A DNA stretch of 64,000 nucleotides from an uncultured Selenomonadales bacterium (GTDB lineage: Bacteria; Bacillota; Negativicutes; Acidaminococcales; Acidaminococcaceae), in the NCBI GenBank assembly GCA_900315925.1, contig ONAV01000002.1:1-64000 (forward strand), written 5' to 3'. The notes below the pieces were generated by a model. It worked only from the letters and a program-made list of their open reading frames with translations, had not been told where the DNA came from and made no database searches. Shown piece by piece: positions 1 to 8,955 of the stretch. The stretch's first letter is position 1. The number at the start of each line of letters is the position of its first letter. Both the position numbers and the translations under genes were made by a program.

Positions 1-1208
1 CGGTTGTGCAGCGGGTTGCCATACACGATGACCGCATAATCTTTGTCGAGGATGTCCTGCATCTCCTGCAGGGTTTTTGCATTGTCGAAAGCAGGATTGT
101 TGTACCTGGTATGATTCTCCGGGCTTTTGCTGTCAAAATACAGACGGTAATAATTCTCCACAGTACCGCTCTGAATATTGGTTGTAGACGAAAGAACAAG
201 GTCATAATCGCCGCTCACTTCCACGTCGCGCAGCGCGTTCACGTGAACCGACTGCAGTTTGATGTCGATGCCTGCCTTTTTGGCCTGAAGCTGGGTGGCT
301 TCCGCAATTATTTTGAATTCCGGCCGGCTTTCGTAGAACACCATCTTCAGGGTGACCGGCTTATCTGCTTTTACCGGATTATAAATCCGATTGGATTTTG
401 TATAGCGGGAATAGTTAGGATTGCAGACCACATAACCCCGCAGCGGTTTTTCCATATCCTGCAGGTTGATGCACTCTGCAAGGATTTTGCGAAGCTTCGG
501 ATTACTTAACGGGCGGCCCGGCGCCATGTTCATCCGGCTCATGATGGTACGGGCACCGCCGACTTCTTCATGCTCGCGTCCTTTGTAATACTGCGGGTCA
601 ACATCGAACACAACATCTACATCTCCTGTTTCAATAGCCATGCCCCGGGTAGCATTATGCCCTATGGCAAGGTATTCATATTTTCTGTCGTTACGTTCTA
701 CCACCGCTTTCTCGGCAGAATAGGAAATTACCTTGCCGCCGGTATACACGTTGCCGCCTTTGACAATGCAGAACACCGGATCGGTAAGGACAGACTTCTC
801 GCCATTATATTCAAACTTGTTGTCCGTCAGCACTTTCCAGCTGCTTTTCTTCATCACTTCTCTGGCACGGACGTTCTTTGCGCAGGAATCGGTCAGGCTG
901 TCGCAGATATCTTTGGCAGTCACCTTGCTGCCGTCGGTAAATTTCACATCCTTCACCGTAAACACATTGCCGTCAAAGTCTGCCAGCCAGGGCACAAGTT
1001 TTCCGTCGGCATCGAACTTCAAAACGGTTTCGCCCACCCCGATACGCGTGGTGGACCAGCCGTCATACCCTTTCGTGTGATCGTACGTGGCCATTAAGTG
1101 GGGCACGCCCACCTTGAACACCGCCGCCTCTTTTTTCTTTTCCCCGCCGCAGCCGGACAATGCCAGCACAGCAAGCGTCAAAACGCATAAAACCTTTGTT
1201 ACCTTCAT
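1..1208 (-). CDS. ABC transporter peptide-binding lipoprotein (partial, 3' end missing)
   Basis: Extracellular solute-binding protein of the SBP_bac_5 (oligopeptide/nickel) family, lipid-anchored and handing substrate to an ABC permease. About 402 codons are visible and the frame runs off the left edge without a stop. The N-terminus is a lipoprotein signal with lipobox LSGC (Cys20), followed by a lysine-rich linker. Family-like stretches are the early TTRIGVGETV region and the later DKPVTLKMVFYES and YDLVLSSTTN stretches. Start ATG is at 1208, preceded by an AAGGGGAAG ribosome-binding site. A terminator upstream separates it from the next gene. The substrate cannot be told from sequence. Confidence 0.85.
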   Translation of the reverse strand, partial: MKVTKVLCVLTLAVLALSGCGGEKKKEAAVFKVGVPHLMATYDHTKGYDGWSTTRIGVGETVLKFDADGKLVPWLADFDGNVFTVKDVKFTDGSKVTAKDICDSLTDSCAKNVRAREVMKKSSWKVLTDNKFEYNGEKSVLTDPVFCIVKGGNVYTGGKVISYSAEKAVVERNDRKYEYLAIGHNATRGMAIETGDVDVVFDVDPQYYKGREHEEVGGARTIMSRMNMAPGRPLSNPKLRKILAECINLQDMEKPLRGYVVCNPNYSRYTKSNRIYNPVKADKPVTLKMVFYESRPEFKIIAEATQLQAKKAGIDIKLQSVHVNALRDVEVSGDYDLVLSSTTNIQSGTVENYYRLYFDSKSPENHTRYNNPAFDNAKTLQEMQDILDKDYAVIVYGNPLHN

Positions 1209-1380
1209 CTTTCTTCTTCCCCTTCCCAAAATGCCGGCATTCTCCATAAGTGCCGGTACCAATTTGTTCCGCTTTCACAATTTGCGCCCTGCCCAGCCGG
1301 AAATCCTGCACATTTGTCGGCATCATTGCCCGTTAGCAGCAAAACTGTTCCGGTCTCTCCTTCATTCCGCTGCACAGAAA

Positions 1381-1435
1381 AACAAAAAAGCTATGAAGCG
1401 GCTGGCTCCTTCCGGAACCGGTAAGCCTTCATAGC
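1381..1435 (-). terminator. Rho-independent terminator
   Basis: Inverted repeat GCTATGAAG (1390-1398) / CTTCATAGC (1427-1435). Read on the minus strand it is followed by a long T tract (1381-1389). It lies about 170 bases downstream of the S4-domain gene and 173 bases upstream of the binding-protein gene. It could end the upstream transcript or act as a leader attenuator; I see no T-box or other known riboswitch motif. The rest of 1209-1604 holds nothing else I can support. Confidence 0.75.
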
Positions 1436-1604
1436 TTTCATTCCTATTATTCAATTCATATGTACTGTAATGTACCGTCCATGCTCCGCTCCAGCGAAGC
1501 GCGTCACTCTTGTGACAATTTATTTTATCATGTGCGGGAAAAACAGTCAAGAAACGCGGAAGCTCCTCCTTCTTTTCCGCGCCCCCCTTTTCATGCCGAT
1601 GAAC

Positions 1605-1826
1605 TCACGATTCCGTTACATAAATAGCATATTCATGATTCAGAACCACCGTGCTTCCCGGCCGTACCTTTTTCCGTTTTTCTTTTAACACGACCCCGTC
1701 CATGGTTACGTGTCCCTGCTCAATTTCATAAGAGGCCTGTCCGCCGCTTTCCACAACGCCAGCCAGTTTCAACAGCGACGAAGCAGGAATATATTCTGTG
1801 TCTATTGTTACTGTTATTTTTTTCAT
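1605..1826 (-). CDS. S4-domain RNA-binding protein, YaaA-like
   Basis: Small protein of 73 residues made of one S4 RNA-binding fold. Family-like features are the DTEYI start, SLLKLAGVVESGGQA, the short basic stretch KEKRKKVRPG and the VVL end, as in the YaaA/YbcJ S4 family linked to ribosomes. The frame opens five codons earlier (1841), but those codons contain GGAGAG, which sits seven bases before the ATG at 1826 and serves as its ribosome-binding site, so 1826 is the better start. It lies just downstream of the L,D-transpeptidase gene in the same direction. The exact target RNA is unknown. Confidence 0.75.
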   Translation of the reverse strand: MKKITVTIDTEYIPASSLLKLAGVVESGGQASYEIEQGHVTMDGVVLKEKRKKVRPGSTVVLNHEYAIYVTES

Positions 1827-1852
1827 AGGTTCTCTCTCCAATCACGCTCTAT

Positions 1853-2560
1853 TTATAGTTTTCCCCCCAGATTCTCCAGCGAATCGATCACGATCAGGCA
1901 ATTCGGCCGCACATGTTTCATCACGTAACGCATCTTGTCTTTCGGCACGGCAATACAGCCGCCGGTAAAGGGCTTGTTCGGCCCGAAGCAGTGCATAAAG
2001 AGCGCCGATCCTTTCCCGGGTACGCGAAGGTGGTTATAGTTGATATTCAGGCAGTACTGATAATGTTCTTTGTAATCAATAATATGTTCGCTGTTTTCTT
2101 TGTCCAGGGTGGGATAGTTCCGGATATCCACCATGCGGTCATACTTCATGCCAGGCCGCTGATCACCCGACCAATAGATGTTATTATCAACCTGGGTATA
2201 TGGAATGGCACAGCCGGGATCCGGGGCAATCCCAAAGGCTTTATTAAAACGGAAAGTACCTGCAGGCGATTTCCAATCCCCCTCTTTTTCTTTCCCCAGT
2301 CCTTCTCTGCCGATAAAGCCCGGCGTAGTCATAATCTGGTGCCAGCGTCCGTCTTTTTCTTTCTCATGCATGGAAATCCAGGCTGTCGTTTTGCCAACGC
2401 CGCCTACCACGATGAGCTGCTCTGTCTTTGCCGCGGCAGGCAGCGCCGTCACCCATTCCGGAGACAGCGTTTCTTTCGCGTGTCCGGTTTGCCCCGGCAT
2501 GGAAAGAATCATAAGCGTAACCAACACCGCCAAACCAATTGAACGCATCTGTTTCATCAC
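1853..2560 (-). CDS. L,D-transpeptidase (YkuD family), exported
   Basis: Cell-wall enzyme that forms or exchanges 3-3 cross-links in peptidoglycan, or attaches proteins to it. It has an N-terminal signal peptide (residues about 5-28, ending near GHA) and a YkuD catalytic domain with the catalytic signature near residue 195: MHCFGP then FTGGCIAVP, with the nucleophile Cys in GGC (the family consensus is S/T-H/G-G-C). The length of 235 residues suits a one-domain enzyme. Start is GTG at 2560 or ATG at 2557; AGGAGG lies at a workable distance from both. In a diderm cell it should act in the periplasm. Confidence 0.85.
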   Translation of the reverse strand: MMKQMRSIGLAVLVTLMILSMPGQTGHAKETLSPEWVTALPAAAKTEQLIVVGGVGKTTAWISMHEKEKDGRWHQIMTTPGFIGREGLGKEKEGDWKSPAGTFRFNKAFGIAPDPGCAIPYTQVDNNIYWSGDQRPGMKYDRMVDIRNYPTLDKENSEHIIDYKEHYQYCLNINYNHLRVPGKGSALFMHCFGPNKPFTGGCIAVPKDKMRYVMKHVRPNCLIVIDSLENLGGKL

Positions 2561-2747
2561 TTGTTTTCCTCCTTATATTGCATTAATAGGCACAATTTTA
2601 GCGCGCAAGGCCGGACGGCTTCAAGGCCTTTCATCTTAACGCCCTGTAATATGGATTCATGGTCAGGTTCACGATGTATTTCTACTACAATATAGAACAT
2701 AAAAAGTCATCGCACCCGTTTTCCTGTCCTGTTTTTGGTGATATCTT

Positions 2748-3140
2748 TCATTTTCTTTTGTCCATGGCCTCTTTCCATGCCATGTATTCGTTCTTATCCA
2801 ATTCCATTGCAAACCGCCAGCCATTCGCCAGTTCACAGAGAACAACATGCTTTTCATACGCCGGGGTTCCACTCAACGCGACTCCGATGATTCCCCATAC
2901 CGGACCGCCCGCAAGATATCCAACCAAAGCGCCTGTCGCCGACCGGTTCGGAGAAGAATGGATTTCAGCGCTGACCTCTTCAACTTTTACAAGGGATTTA
3001 GCGATATCCAACTTTTGAACCGCCAACGTATCAAGCTGATAATTGTAGTATTGTATATCGAAACCCGATGAAAAGAAATGCTGTGATATGCCTACGATTT
3101 CTATATTTGAATCTTCGATTCCTCCTAAATATTTCGCCAT
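2748..3140 (-). CDS. Hypothetical protein with glycine-rich hydrophobic segment
   Basis: 130 residues; I do not recognise the family. The N-terminal half is soluble and mixed; residues about 69-90 form a glycine-rich hydrophobic stretch (GALVGYLAGG then WGIIGVALSG) of glycine-zipper type that could be a membrane hairpin. The C-terminal part is charged (FAMELDKNEYMAWKEAM). An AAGGAG ribosome-binding site precedes the ATG at 3140. It lies 15 bases downstream of the small ORF ending at 3156, so the two are probably co-transcribed. Confidence 0.6.
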   Translation of the reverse strand: MAKYLGGIEDSNIEIVGISQHFFSSGFDIQYYNYQLDTLAVQKLDIAKSLVKVEEVSAEIHSSPNRSATGALVGYLAGGPVWGIIGVALSGTPAYEKHVVLCELANGWRFAMELDKNEYMAWKEAMDKRK

Positions 3141-3155
3141 GGCGTCTCCTTCACA

Positions 3156-3479
3156 TCAGATTGCCACATCAATTTTGGCGCTTACACCTACTCCCTGGAC
3201 ACGAGTACAATGAGACGGATCAATCGAATCTACCGGTATCAATGCCTGTACACGGAATGATCGGTTCAGAAAATCCCCTTCCAGCGCCAACGCTCCCTTG
3301 CACTTGTCAACCAGAGAGCGAGGACCGCTGATCTGCGCCGCTCCTACATAACCTTTGGTGCCAACCGCAATAATCGGCACGACCTTGGTTGCATATGAAT
3401 CAGAAACAGGGTATTTTGCTGTCAGCTTGTTGATAAAGGTGTTCAGTTCGTTTCCATACTTGTCTACCAGCCAAACGAT
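3156..3479 (-). CDS. Hypothetical protein with no canonical start codon; possible pseudogene
   Basis: The frame encodes about 105 residues with good codon texture back to the strong ribosome-binding site AGGAGG (3481-3486), but there is no in-frame ATG, GTG or TTG near it. The first in-frame GTG is at 3380, well inside. Candidate starts after the ribosome-binding site are ATC (3479), GTT (3476) or CTG (3470); a well-placed TTG at 3474 is in another frame that stops after about 25 codons. So initiation is non-canonical, or a start mutation or small indel has broken the gene. The visible protein (VWLVDKYGNEL, then PIIAVGTKGYVGAAQ) is not one I recognise. Probably paired with the gene at 2748-3140. 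Confidence 0.5.
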   Translation of the reverse strand: MVWLVDKYGNELNTFINKLTAKYPVSDSYATKVVPIIAVGTKGYVGAAQISGPRSLVDKCKGALALEGDFLNRSFRVQALIPVDSIDPSHCTRVQGVGVSAKIDVAI

Positions 3480-3514
3480 ACCTCCTGTTTTAACCGCACA
3501 AGATTATTATACCA

Positions 3515-3546
3515 AAAAAAGAGGTGGCCATGCCAGCCATCTCCAA
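3515..3546 (-). terminator. Rho-independent terminator of the methyltransferase-STAS gene
   Basis: On the minus strand, GAGATGGCT pairs with GGCCACCTC (one mismatch, one GU) and is followed by seven T residues. It lies about 50 bases after the stop at 3598 and just before the ribosome-binding site of the next minus-strand ORF. Confidence 0.7.
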
Positions 3547-3597
3547 TTATATGATTCATTTGCAAGTGACGCCCAAACAACGCACTTTTCTAAGCTC

Positions 3598-4854
3598 CTA
3601 TTGTTCACAGATTTCAGTGAAACTGAGCTTTTCATTTTGTTCCAAAAGTTTCTTAACAAGCGGACTGACATGAATCAGCGTTACACCGCACCTCGTTTTT
3701 TCCTGCATGGTCAGCAGCACGCGAACACCTGCAGAGGAAATATACGTAAGCCTTTCACAATCCACAATCACCCTTTCAATATTTGTTGCAGTTTTTTCTT
3801 TCTCCCATTTCAGCAACAGCTCCGGTGCCGTGATGCTGTCGAGCCTGCCGCAAAGCGAAACACGGAACAATCCGTTTTCCATGGTATAGTGCATCGCAAA
3901 GGGTTGTTCCTTATTCGTTGTATCACTTCGGAGTTTGCGCGCCCCGTCCAGGGTGATGACCCAATAATAGCAATTACCTATCGCCTTCTTGAACTGTACT
4001 ATTTGTTCCGACGTAAGGAAGCGATACGTACTGAGTTCGGGCATATACTCCGCCAGATTAAGCTTTTCGGCCTTTAAGCCAAATTTTGCCAGAAACGCTT
4101 CTGTCCGCTTGACTGAACCGGGAATATCCGCCGCATCAATGATAAACGAATTGGAGAGGTTGGCCACATCTGACTGTTTCTTGGCAGCGTTCCCGGCCGC
4201 CTCCAGCTTTTTCATCCAGTCTTCCCCAAAGAGGGATTGAAACGTCAGGAAGAACTGGATCATAAATTCCGGGTCCGGTGTAAACCAGGCACCGCCATGC
4301 ACTTCCAGCAACGTGCAGACATTATTTACAACAGCCTCCAGCTCGCTTTCGGTAAAGTACATCATCATGCCTTCCGTTGTGATACACAGAGGCCCTGCCG
4401 TTTTTTCCAGCGCCGCGTCCAGCGAGTCATAATTAGTGGCATCGACCGGATGAAAGGCCATGCGCTCCGGATACGCTGTAAGGGAATGCATAACCGGTTC
4501 CATTTCCTGCACGACGATGGGAAGATCCAGCCCAATAAACTGAATCCCCTTAGCCGTCAAATGGAGTGCCTTCGGCGTATAGCCACAGGGCAGATCTACA
4601 CAGGTACGGTAACCGGAATTTTCAATCAGGGAACACATGGTGCGGTACTTTGCTTCCACCACCAGTGCGTTGCCAAGGATCACTGTGGAACCCGACAAAT
4701 CCTGAAGCGGTTCCTTATTTTCTATTTTCAGGGAACGGACAATGCGTTCAGCATCCGGTATTTCCGCCTGCGCCATCAGGCAAACCGCTGTTTTTGCTGT
4801 CACGAATACGGGATTGGTCCGTGCCATTGCGCTGTAATCAGATTCAGTGTTCAT
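3598..4854 (-). CDS. LCM-type SAM methyltransferase fused to a C-terminal STAS domain
   Basis: Two-domain protein of about 418 residues. The N-terminal part (about 1-300) resembles the leucine carboxyl methyltransferase-like class I SAM-dependent family: a motif I-like stretch CVDLPCGYTPKA, GLDLPIV, and TTEGMMMYFTESE. The C-terminal part (about 320-418) is a STAS domain: FRVSLCGRLDS, VIVDCERLTYISSAGVRVLL, with the Ser-Ser-Ala-Gly motif where anti-sigma-factor antagonists are phosphorylated. Start ATG at 4854 has AGGTG eight bases upstream; a GTG at 4866 is less likely. The fusion suggests methylation tied to partner-switching regulation, which is inference. No kinase or phosphatase partner is adjacent. 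Confidence 0.75.
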   Translation of the reverse strand: MNTESDYSAMARTNPVFVTAKTAVCLMAQAEIPDAERIVRSLKIENKEPLQDLSGSTVILGNALVVEAKYRTMCSLIENSGYRTCVDLPCGYTPKALHLTAKGIQFIGLDLPIVVQEMEPVMHSLTAYPERMAFHPVDATNYDSLDAALEKTAGPLCITTEGMMMYFTESELEAVVNNVCTLLEVHGGAWFTPDPEFMIQFFLTFQSLFGEDWMKKLEAAGNAAKKQSDVANLSNSFIIDAADIPGSVKRTEAFLAKFGLKAEKLNLAEYMPELSTYRFLTSEQIVQFKKAIGNCYYWVITLDGARKLRSDTTNKEQPFAMHYTMENGLFRVSLCGRLDSITAPELLLKWEKEKTATNIERVIVDCERLTYISSAGVRVLLTMQEKTRCGVTLIHVSPLVKKLLEQNEKLSFTEICEQ

Positions 4855-4933
4855 AAGAGAATACACCTGCTAATATATACAAAACAAAGTTGCCAAAATT
4901 GATATGGAAGCTAATCTATATTGCCAACAGAGT

Positions 4934-6574
4934 CTAGGAATTCTGCTCGCGCGCGGCGACGATATCTAAAAGGTAGCAGGGGGTAAAGAACTTGTCCATG
5001 AACTGGTAGTAGCCGACCAAGGGGAGGACGGCCTTGTACTGGTCAACCAGCAGGTCCTGTTCGATACGCATGTTACCCGGTCCGGCGATGACCATGACGT
5101 TCTGGTCGTCGGCCGAGTATGCCTTCCATTCGACCTTGTCTGTCGACGGGTTGCCGCAGCGTGCGAAATTTGTCCACATCTGCTGAACGGCCGTGAAGAC
5201 TTCATCGGAGACGTTTGTGCCGTTGAAGGGGCAGCTCGTCCCGACGCCGCGAAGATTGAACACGAATATGAGCTCCACGGAATGTGCTGCTCCAACCTCT
5301 GCATTGCTGCCCGGGTACGACCAGTAGTAGCAGAACGTCTTGTTGAAAGCACTTTGCGTGTCAAGCTGTTGGAGCATGGGGACTCTGAACATGAGATCAT
5401 TTATGAACTCCGTCTCAATCAGTCCCGGTTCCTGGGACCTGCAGACCCGCCAGAATTCCTCGTAATACTTCTTGTCCTCTTCCTTTAGGCAGTGGGCTGC
5501 GTCGCCCACGGCGCGCCGGGCAAATATCTTTTGCTCTTCCATGGTCAGACACGGGCCCTCGCCCATGAACAACCTGGCCTCGTCGGCCGTGCTGCCTGCC
5601 ATGATAGATATGTGCTTTGCATAGCCTTTCCGGTACAGCTCGATGGGCGCCTCGGGAAGCACCTCAGTTCCGTAGTAGGGACAGGACGTGAAATTGCCGA
5701 CCGCTCCGACATACGCCGCCTGGAGTTCCTCTTCAGTCAGCGCCATGATATCGTCCATGGTCTTGCAGCCGGTGTACTCGAGCAGCGCCTTCGTCTTGCC
5801 CTGCGCGGCTTCACAGTCGACCGGGAAGGCCAGGGTGGCCGAGCCGCTCTGGGCGATGACCTTCTGGAAATACCGGTTCGCCTCCTTCATGACCGGCAGA
5901 ATGGAGACCGAGCCGCCGCCGGCGCTTTGTCCGAAGATGGTCACGTTGTCGGGGTCGCCGCCGAAAGCGGCGATGTTCTCGTGCACCCACCTGAGCGCCA
6001 TAGCCTGGTCCAGCAGGCCGTTGCAGGGCGCTGTCTTGAAATTTTCGCCGCCGGGCACCGATGAGAAGTCCATAAAGCCGTACATATTCAGGCGGTAGTT
6101 GATATTCACCATGATGATGTCGCTATGCGCCTGAACGAGGTTGGCTCCGCTGTAGGAGATTTGTGAACCCGAGCCGATGACGTACGCCCCGCCGTGGATC
6201 CAGACCATCACCGGCTTCTTCTCGGTCTTGTCGTCGGCATTGACCCAGATATTCAGGTAGAGACAGTCCTCGGAGACCAGCTTCTGTATGCAATCCGGGT
6301 AGCCTAGTGAGCCGAAAGCACCCTTTCCGTAGTACCTGGCCTCGAAGACCCGGTCGCTCGCGTCCACGTACTCCGGCGCCTTGAAGCGGCGCTCGCCCAC
6401 AGGCGGCTTCGCGTAGGGGATGCCCAGCCACGACGCGACCCCGTGCTCCTCGGTTCCGACGAAGGTGCCGTTCACGCACTTCACTGCATGGGCCTTGTCG
6501 AAGCCTCCCGTGATTTCGCTGTTCAAGTACTCGTACGGCTCGTATCTGATTAGATCCTTGAATTCCCTTTTCAT
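4934..6574 (-). CDS. Carboxylesterase type B (PnbA-like)
   Basis: Alpha/beta-hydrolase of the carboxylesterase B family, 546 residues, about the usual length. The oxyanion-hole loop is HGGAYVIGSG (about residue 128), the nucleophile elbow is GQSAGGGS (about residue 214), and the catalytic histidine is likely in AAHSVELIFVF (about residue 433). No signal peptide, so cytoplasmic. The gene is more GC-rich than its left-hand neighbours and stands alone between intergenic gaps, which may point to acquisition. Start ATG at 6574 has AAGGAATT upstream. The natural substrate is unknown; family members hydrolyse simple esters and some drug esters. Confidence 0.9.
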   Translation of the reverse strand: MKREFKDLIRYEPYEYLNSEITGGFDKAHAVKCVNGTFVGTEEHGVASWLGIPYAKPPVGERRFKAPEYVDASDRVFEARYYGKGAFGSLGYPDCIQKLVSEDCLYLNIWVNADDKTEKKPVMVWIHGGAYVIGSGSQISYSGANLVQAHSDIIMVNINYRLNMYGFMDFSSVPGGENFKTAPCNGLLDQAMALRWVHENIAAFGGDPDNVTIFGQSAGGGSVSILPVMKEANRYFQKVIAQSGSATLAFPVDCEAAQGKTKALLEYTGCKTMDDIMALTEEELQAAYVGAVGNFTSCPYYGTEVLPEAPIELYRKGYAKHISIMAGSTADEARLFMGEGPCLTMEEQKIFARRAVGDAAHCLKEEDKKYYEEFWRVCRSQEPGLIETEFINDLMFRVPMLQQLDTQSAFNKTFCYYWSYPGSNAEVGAAHSVELIFVFNLRGVGTSCPFNGTNVSDEVFTAVQQMWTNFARCGNPSTDKVEWKAYSADDQNVMVIAGPGNMRIEQDLLVDQYKAVLPLVGYYQFMDKFFTPCYLLDIVAAREQNS

Positions 6575-6741
6575 AGCTCGAATTCCTTTCTTTCCCTATA
6601 ATGTAAAATACTTTGTCAGCGGGCAGGTACGCTCCCAGTCTATGATACCGTAATCGGCCATGTAATTACCTACGCCAAACTGGCGCACACCTTATTATTA
6701 ATTATAACAAAACAACCGCAGATAAATCTACGGCTTGAACC

Positions 6742-6777
6742 ACAAAAAATCACCGGACACTTTTATACGCCCGGTGA
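6742..6777 (-). terminator. Rho-independent terminator after comM
   Basis: Hairpin TCACCGG (6750-6756) / CCGGTGA (6771-6777), followed on the minus strand by TTTTTTG. It lies about 35 bases past the comM stop. The remaining intergenic DNA up to the esterase start at 6574 probably carries its promoter, but I see no clear -35/-10 pair. Confidence 0.8.
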
Positions 6778-6812
6778 GGAGATTAAAACCTAAAGCACTA
6801 CGAAGATATCTT

Positions 6813-8330
6813 TTACTGATTCACCTGTGTCCGCAACTGGATCGCCTCTGCAATATGTGACGGTTGAATATCGTCGCTGCCGGCCAGGTCAGCAATGGTA
6901 CGGGCCACTTTCAGAATCCGGTCGTAGCTGCGGGCACTGAGTCCCAATTTGCAAAAGGCGTTTTCCATCAACGTGTTGCAAGATGCATCCAGTTTGCAGA
7001 ATCGTTCCACCTGCCGGTGGTTCATGGCGGCATTACAGAAAACACCATACCGTTTTAAACGTTTCAGCTGAATCGTACAGGCCGCACAAACACGTTCACG
7101 AATCTGCGCTGATGTTTCTTCCGCTTCCGTGGTCCGCAAGTCTTCATATTTCACACGGGGCACATGAACCTGCAGGTCAATGCGGTCGGATAAAGGGCCG
7201 GAAATCTTGCGCTGATACCGTTCAATCTCAAAAGGACGGCAGGTACATTCTTTTGTCTCGTCACCAAAAAATCCGCAGGGACAAGGGTTCTGGGCGCAAC
7301 ACAAAAGGAACGAAGCAGGGAAAACATAGGATCCCTGCACCCGGCTGATTGTTACAGCGTGATCTTCCAGCGGCTGACGCAGCACTTCCAGCGCAGCCTT
7401 GGAAAACTCCGGGAACTCGTCCAGGAACAGCACACCGTTGTGGCTCAGCGTCACTTCCCCCGGAACGGGAACCGTTCCTCCGCCAATCAGGGCGCTTAAC
7501 GTAATGGTATGGTGCGGACTGCGGAACGGCCGCCGGTTCATCAGGTTCGATTTGTTGTTCAGGAGGCCCGCGATACTGTAGATTTTCGTAACCTCCAGGG
7601 CTTCTTCCTTGGTCATGGGCGGCAGAATGGTGGGCAGCCTGCGGGCCAGCATGGTTTTTCCGCTGCCGGGGGAACCTGTCAGCAGAATATTATGTCCTCC
7701 TGCCGCCGCAATTTCCAGTGCCCGTTTTACCACTTTCTGGCCGTGAACGTCTGCAAAGTCAATCTCCGCCCTCTCCGGTTCCGAAAGATCCAGTTCCTTA
7801 TGTTGCAGCGGTTCCAGACAGGGGCGCAGCAAATGGGTCACCAGCTGTTTTAAATGCACCGGCGTGAAAATTGCGATATCGTCTACCAGACGCCCTTCTT
7901 CCCCGTTACCTTGCGGAATGAAGACCTCAGGCATATGCTGACGACGGGCGTCCAGCACCATGGGAAGCACCCCGTTTACTTCTCTGATTGCTCCCTCAAG
8001 GGAAAGTTCCCCGACAAACACCCTGTCCTGAACTTTATCCTGAGGCAGCACTCCAAGAGAGACCAGGATCCCGATGGCAATGGGCAGGTCCAGCCCGCTG
8101 CCATCCTTTCGCAAATTGGCCGGCGCCAGGTTAACCGTGATCCGGTTCTGTGGAAAGGGAAAGCCTGAATTTTTCAGCGCCGTCCGCACCCGTTCCCGTG
8201 ATTCACGAATCGCCATGTCCGGCAGCCCCACGATCTCGAAGGCAGGCAGGCCCCGTTCGATATCCACCTCCACGATCACCCCCGCACCGTTTAAACCTAC
8301 GGGCGTTTCACCTAATACTCTTGCGTACAA
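6813..8330 (-). CDS. comM: YifB/ComM family Mg-chelatase-like AAA+ ATPase
   Basis: 505 residues, the usual length. The N-terminal region is the Lon-protease-like ChlI fold (from GVIVEVDIERGLPAFEIVGLPD). The AAA+ core has Walker A GSPGSGKTMLARRLP (about residue 217) and Walker B VLFLDEFPEF, with a cysteine-rich CAQNPCPCGFFGD segment typical of the family, and a Mg_chelatase C-terminal domain to the end. Proteobacterial ComM is a hexameric helicase promoting branch migration during natural transformation. It follows yraN on the same strand after a 187-base gap. The usual neighbour dprA is not here. Confidence 0.92.
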   Translation of the reverse strand: MYARVLGETPVGLNGAGVIVEVDIERGLPAFEIVGLPDMAIRESRERVRTALKNSGFPFPQNRITVNLAPANLRKDGSGLDLPIAIGILVSLGVLPQDKVQDRVFVGELSLEGAIREVNGVLPMVLDARRQHMPEVFIPQGNGEEGRLVDDIAIFTPVHLKQLVTHLLRPCLEPLQHKELDLSEPERAEIDFADVHGQKVVKRALEIAAAGGHNILLTGSPGSGKTMLARRLPTILPPMTKEEALEVTKIYSIAGLLNNKSNLMNRRPFRSPHHTITLSALIGGGTVPVPGEVTLSHNGVLFLDEFPEFSKAALEVLRQPLEDHAVTISRVQGSYVFPASFLLCCAQNPCPCGFFGDETKECTCRPFEIERYQRKISGPLSDRIDLQVHVPRVKYEDLRTTEAEETSAQIRERVCAACTIQLKRLKRYGVFCNAAMNHRQVERFCKLDASCNTLMENAFCKLGLSARSYDRILKVARTIADLAGSDDIQPSHIAEAIQLRTQVNQ

Positions 8331-8517
8331 ATAGCATCACTCTCCTGTCGATTAAATTTTTCAAATTTCCTGTTACACTGTTGGTTTCCTCAGCCATCAC
8401 CATTTCGACTGGTTGAATTCAATATTGGAGATTCGCTTCTTCTGATGGATAATCCCCATGAATCCCCAGACCCTGTTACTGTTAAGACCGGTTGAAGTCA
8501 CTATCGCAAAACAAAAC

Positions 8518-8955
8518 TCAAAAACAGCTCTGCAGCCAGCGGATTTTCGCCGTTTTACCCACGACCCACACTTCAATTACATCAAAGCAGAGGTCTGAAT
8601 AGTACTGTTCCTGCTCCTGCAGCCAGACCAGCGCGGTTTTGCGTAATTTCTGCTGTTTTGTATAGGTGACTGCAGCGCCCGGAGTACCGTACTCTGATCC
8701 GGTCCGGGTCTTCACTTCCACAAAATGTACGCCGTTTCCCTGCCCCATCGTCGCATCCGCATTCATCCCCTCCGCCGTTTCATCAAAATACATTTCATTT
8801 TCATAATCGCTCTCATTAATTTTTACCGCAATCAGGTCCAATTCTCCCCAGCGGCTGTGAAAATTCCGCTCCACAATTTGCAGACCTTTCCGCTCCAGAA
8901 ATTCCGCGGCGATTTCTTCTCCCCGTCTGCCGATTTCCTTTTTCGTTAGAATAAT
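8518..8955 (-). CDS. yraN: YraN family (UPF0102) nuclease-fold protein, apparent AUU start
   Basis: Predicted endonuclease-like protein of the YraN family, often next to rnhB. The conserved N-terminus TKKEIGRRGEEIAAEFLERKG is encoded from about 8946 downward, well upstream of the first in-frame GTG (8874). Core motifs GELDLIAV and HFVEVKTRTGSEYGTP are present. The codon right after the rnhB stop is ATT, followed by another ATT; the GGAGG of the rnhB 3' end is five or eight bases upstream of these. So translation appears to start at AUU (8955 or 8952), or the start is mutated. An acidic insertion of about 25 residues (NESDYENEMYFDETAEGMNA) sits between the two core motifs. Confidence 0.8.
   Translation of the reverse strand: MILTKKEIGRRGEEIAAEFLERKGLQIVERNFHSRWGELDLIAVKINESDYENEMYFDETAEGMNADATMGQGNGVHFVEVKTRTGSEYGTPGAAVTYTKQQKLRKTALVWLQEQEQYYSDLCFDVIEVWVVGKTAKIRWLQSCF

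Noticed and set aside
1209-1500. Possible T-box or other riboswitch before the binding-protein gene
   Set aside because: A terminator hairpin is present but no conserved T-box sequence or other aptamer motif is visible.
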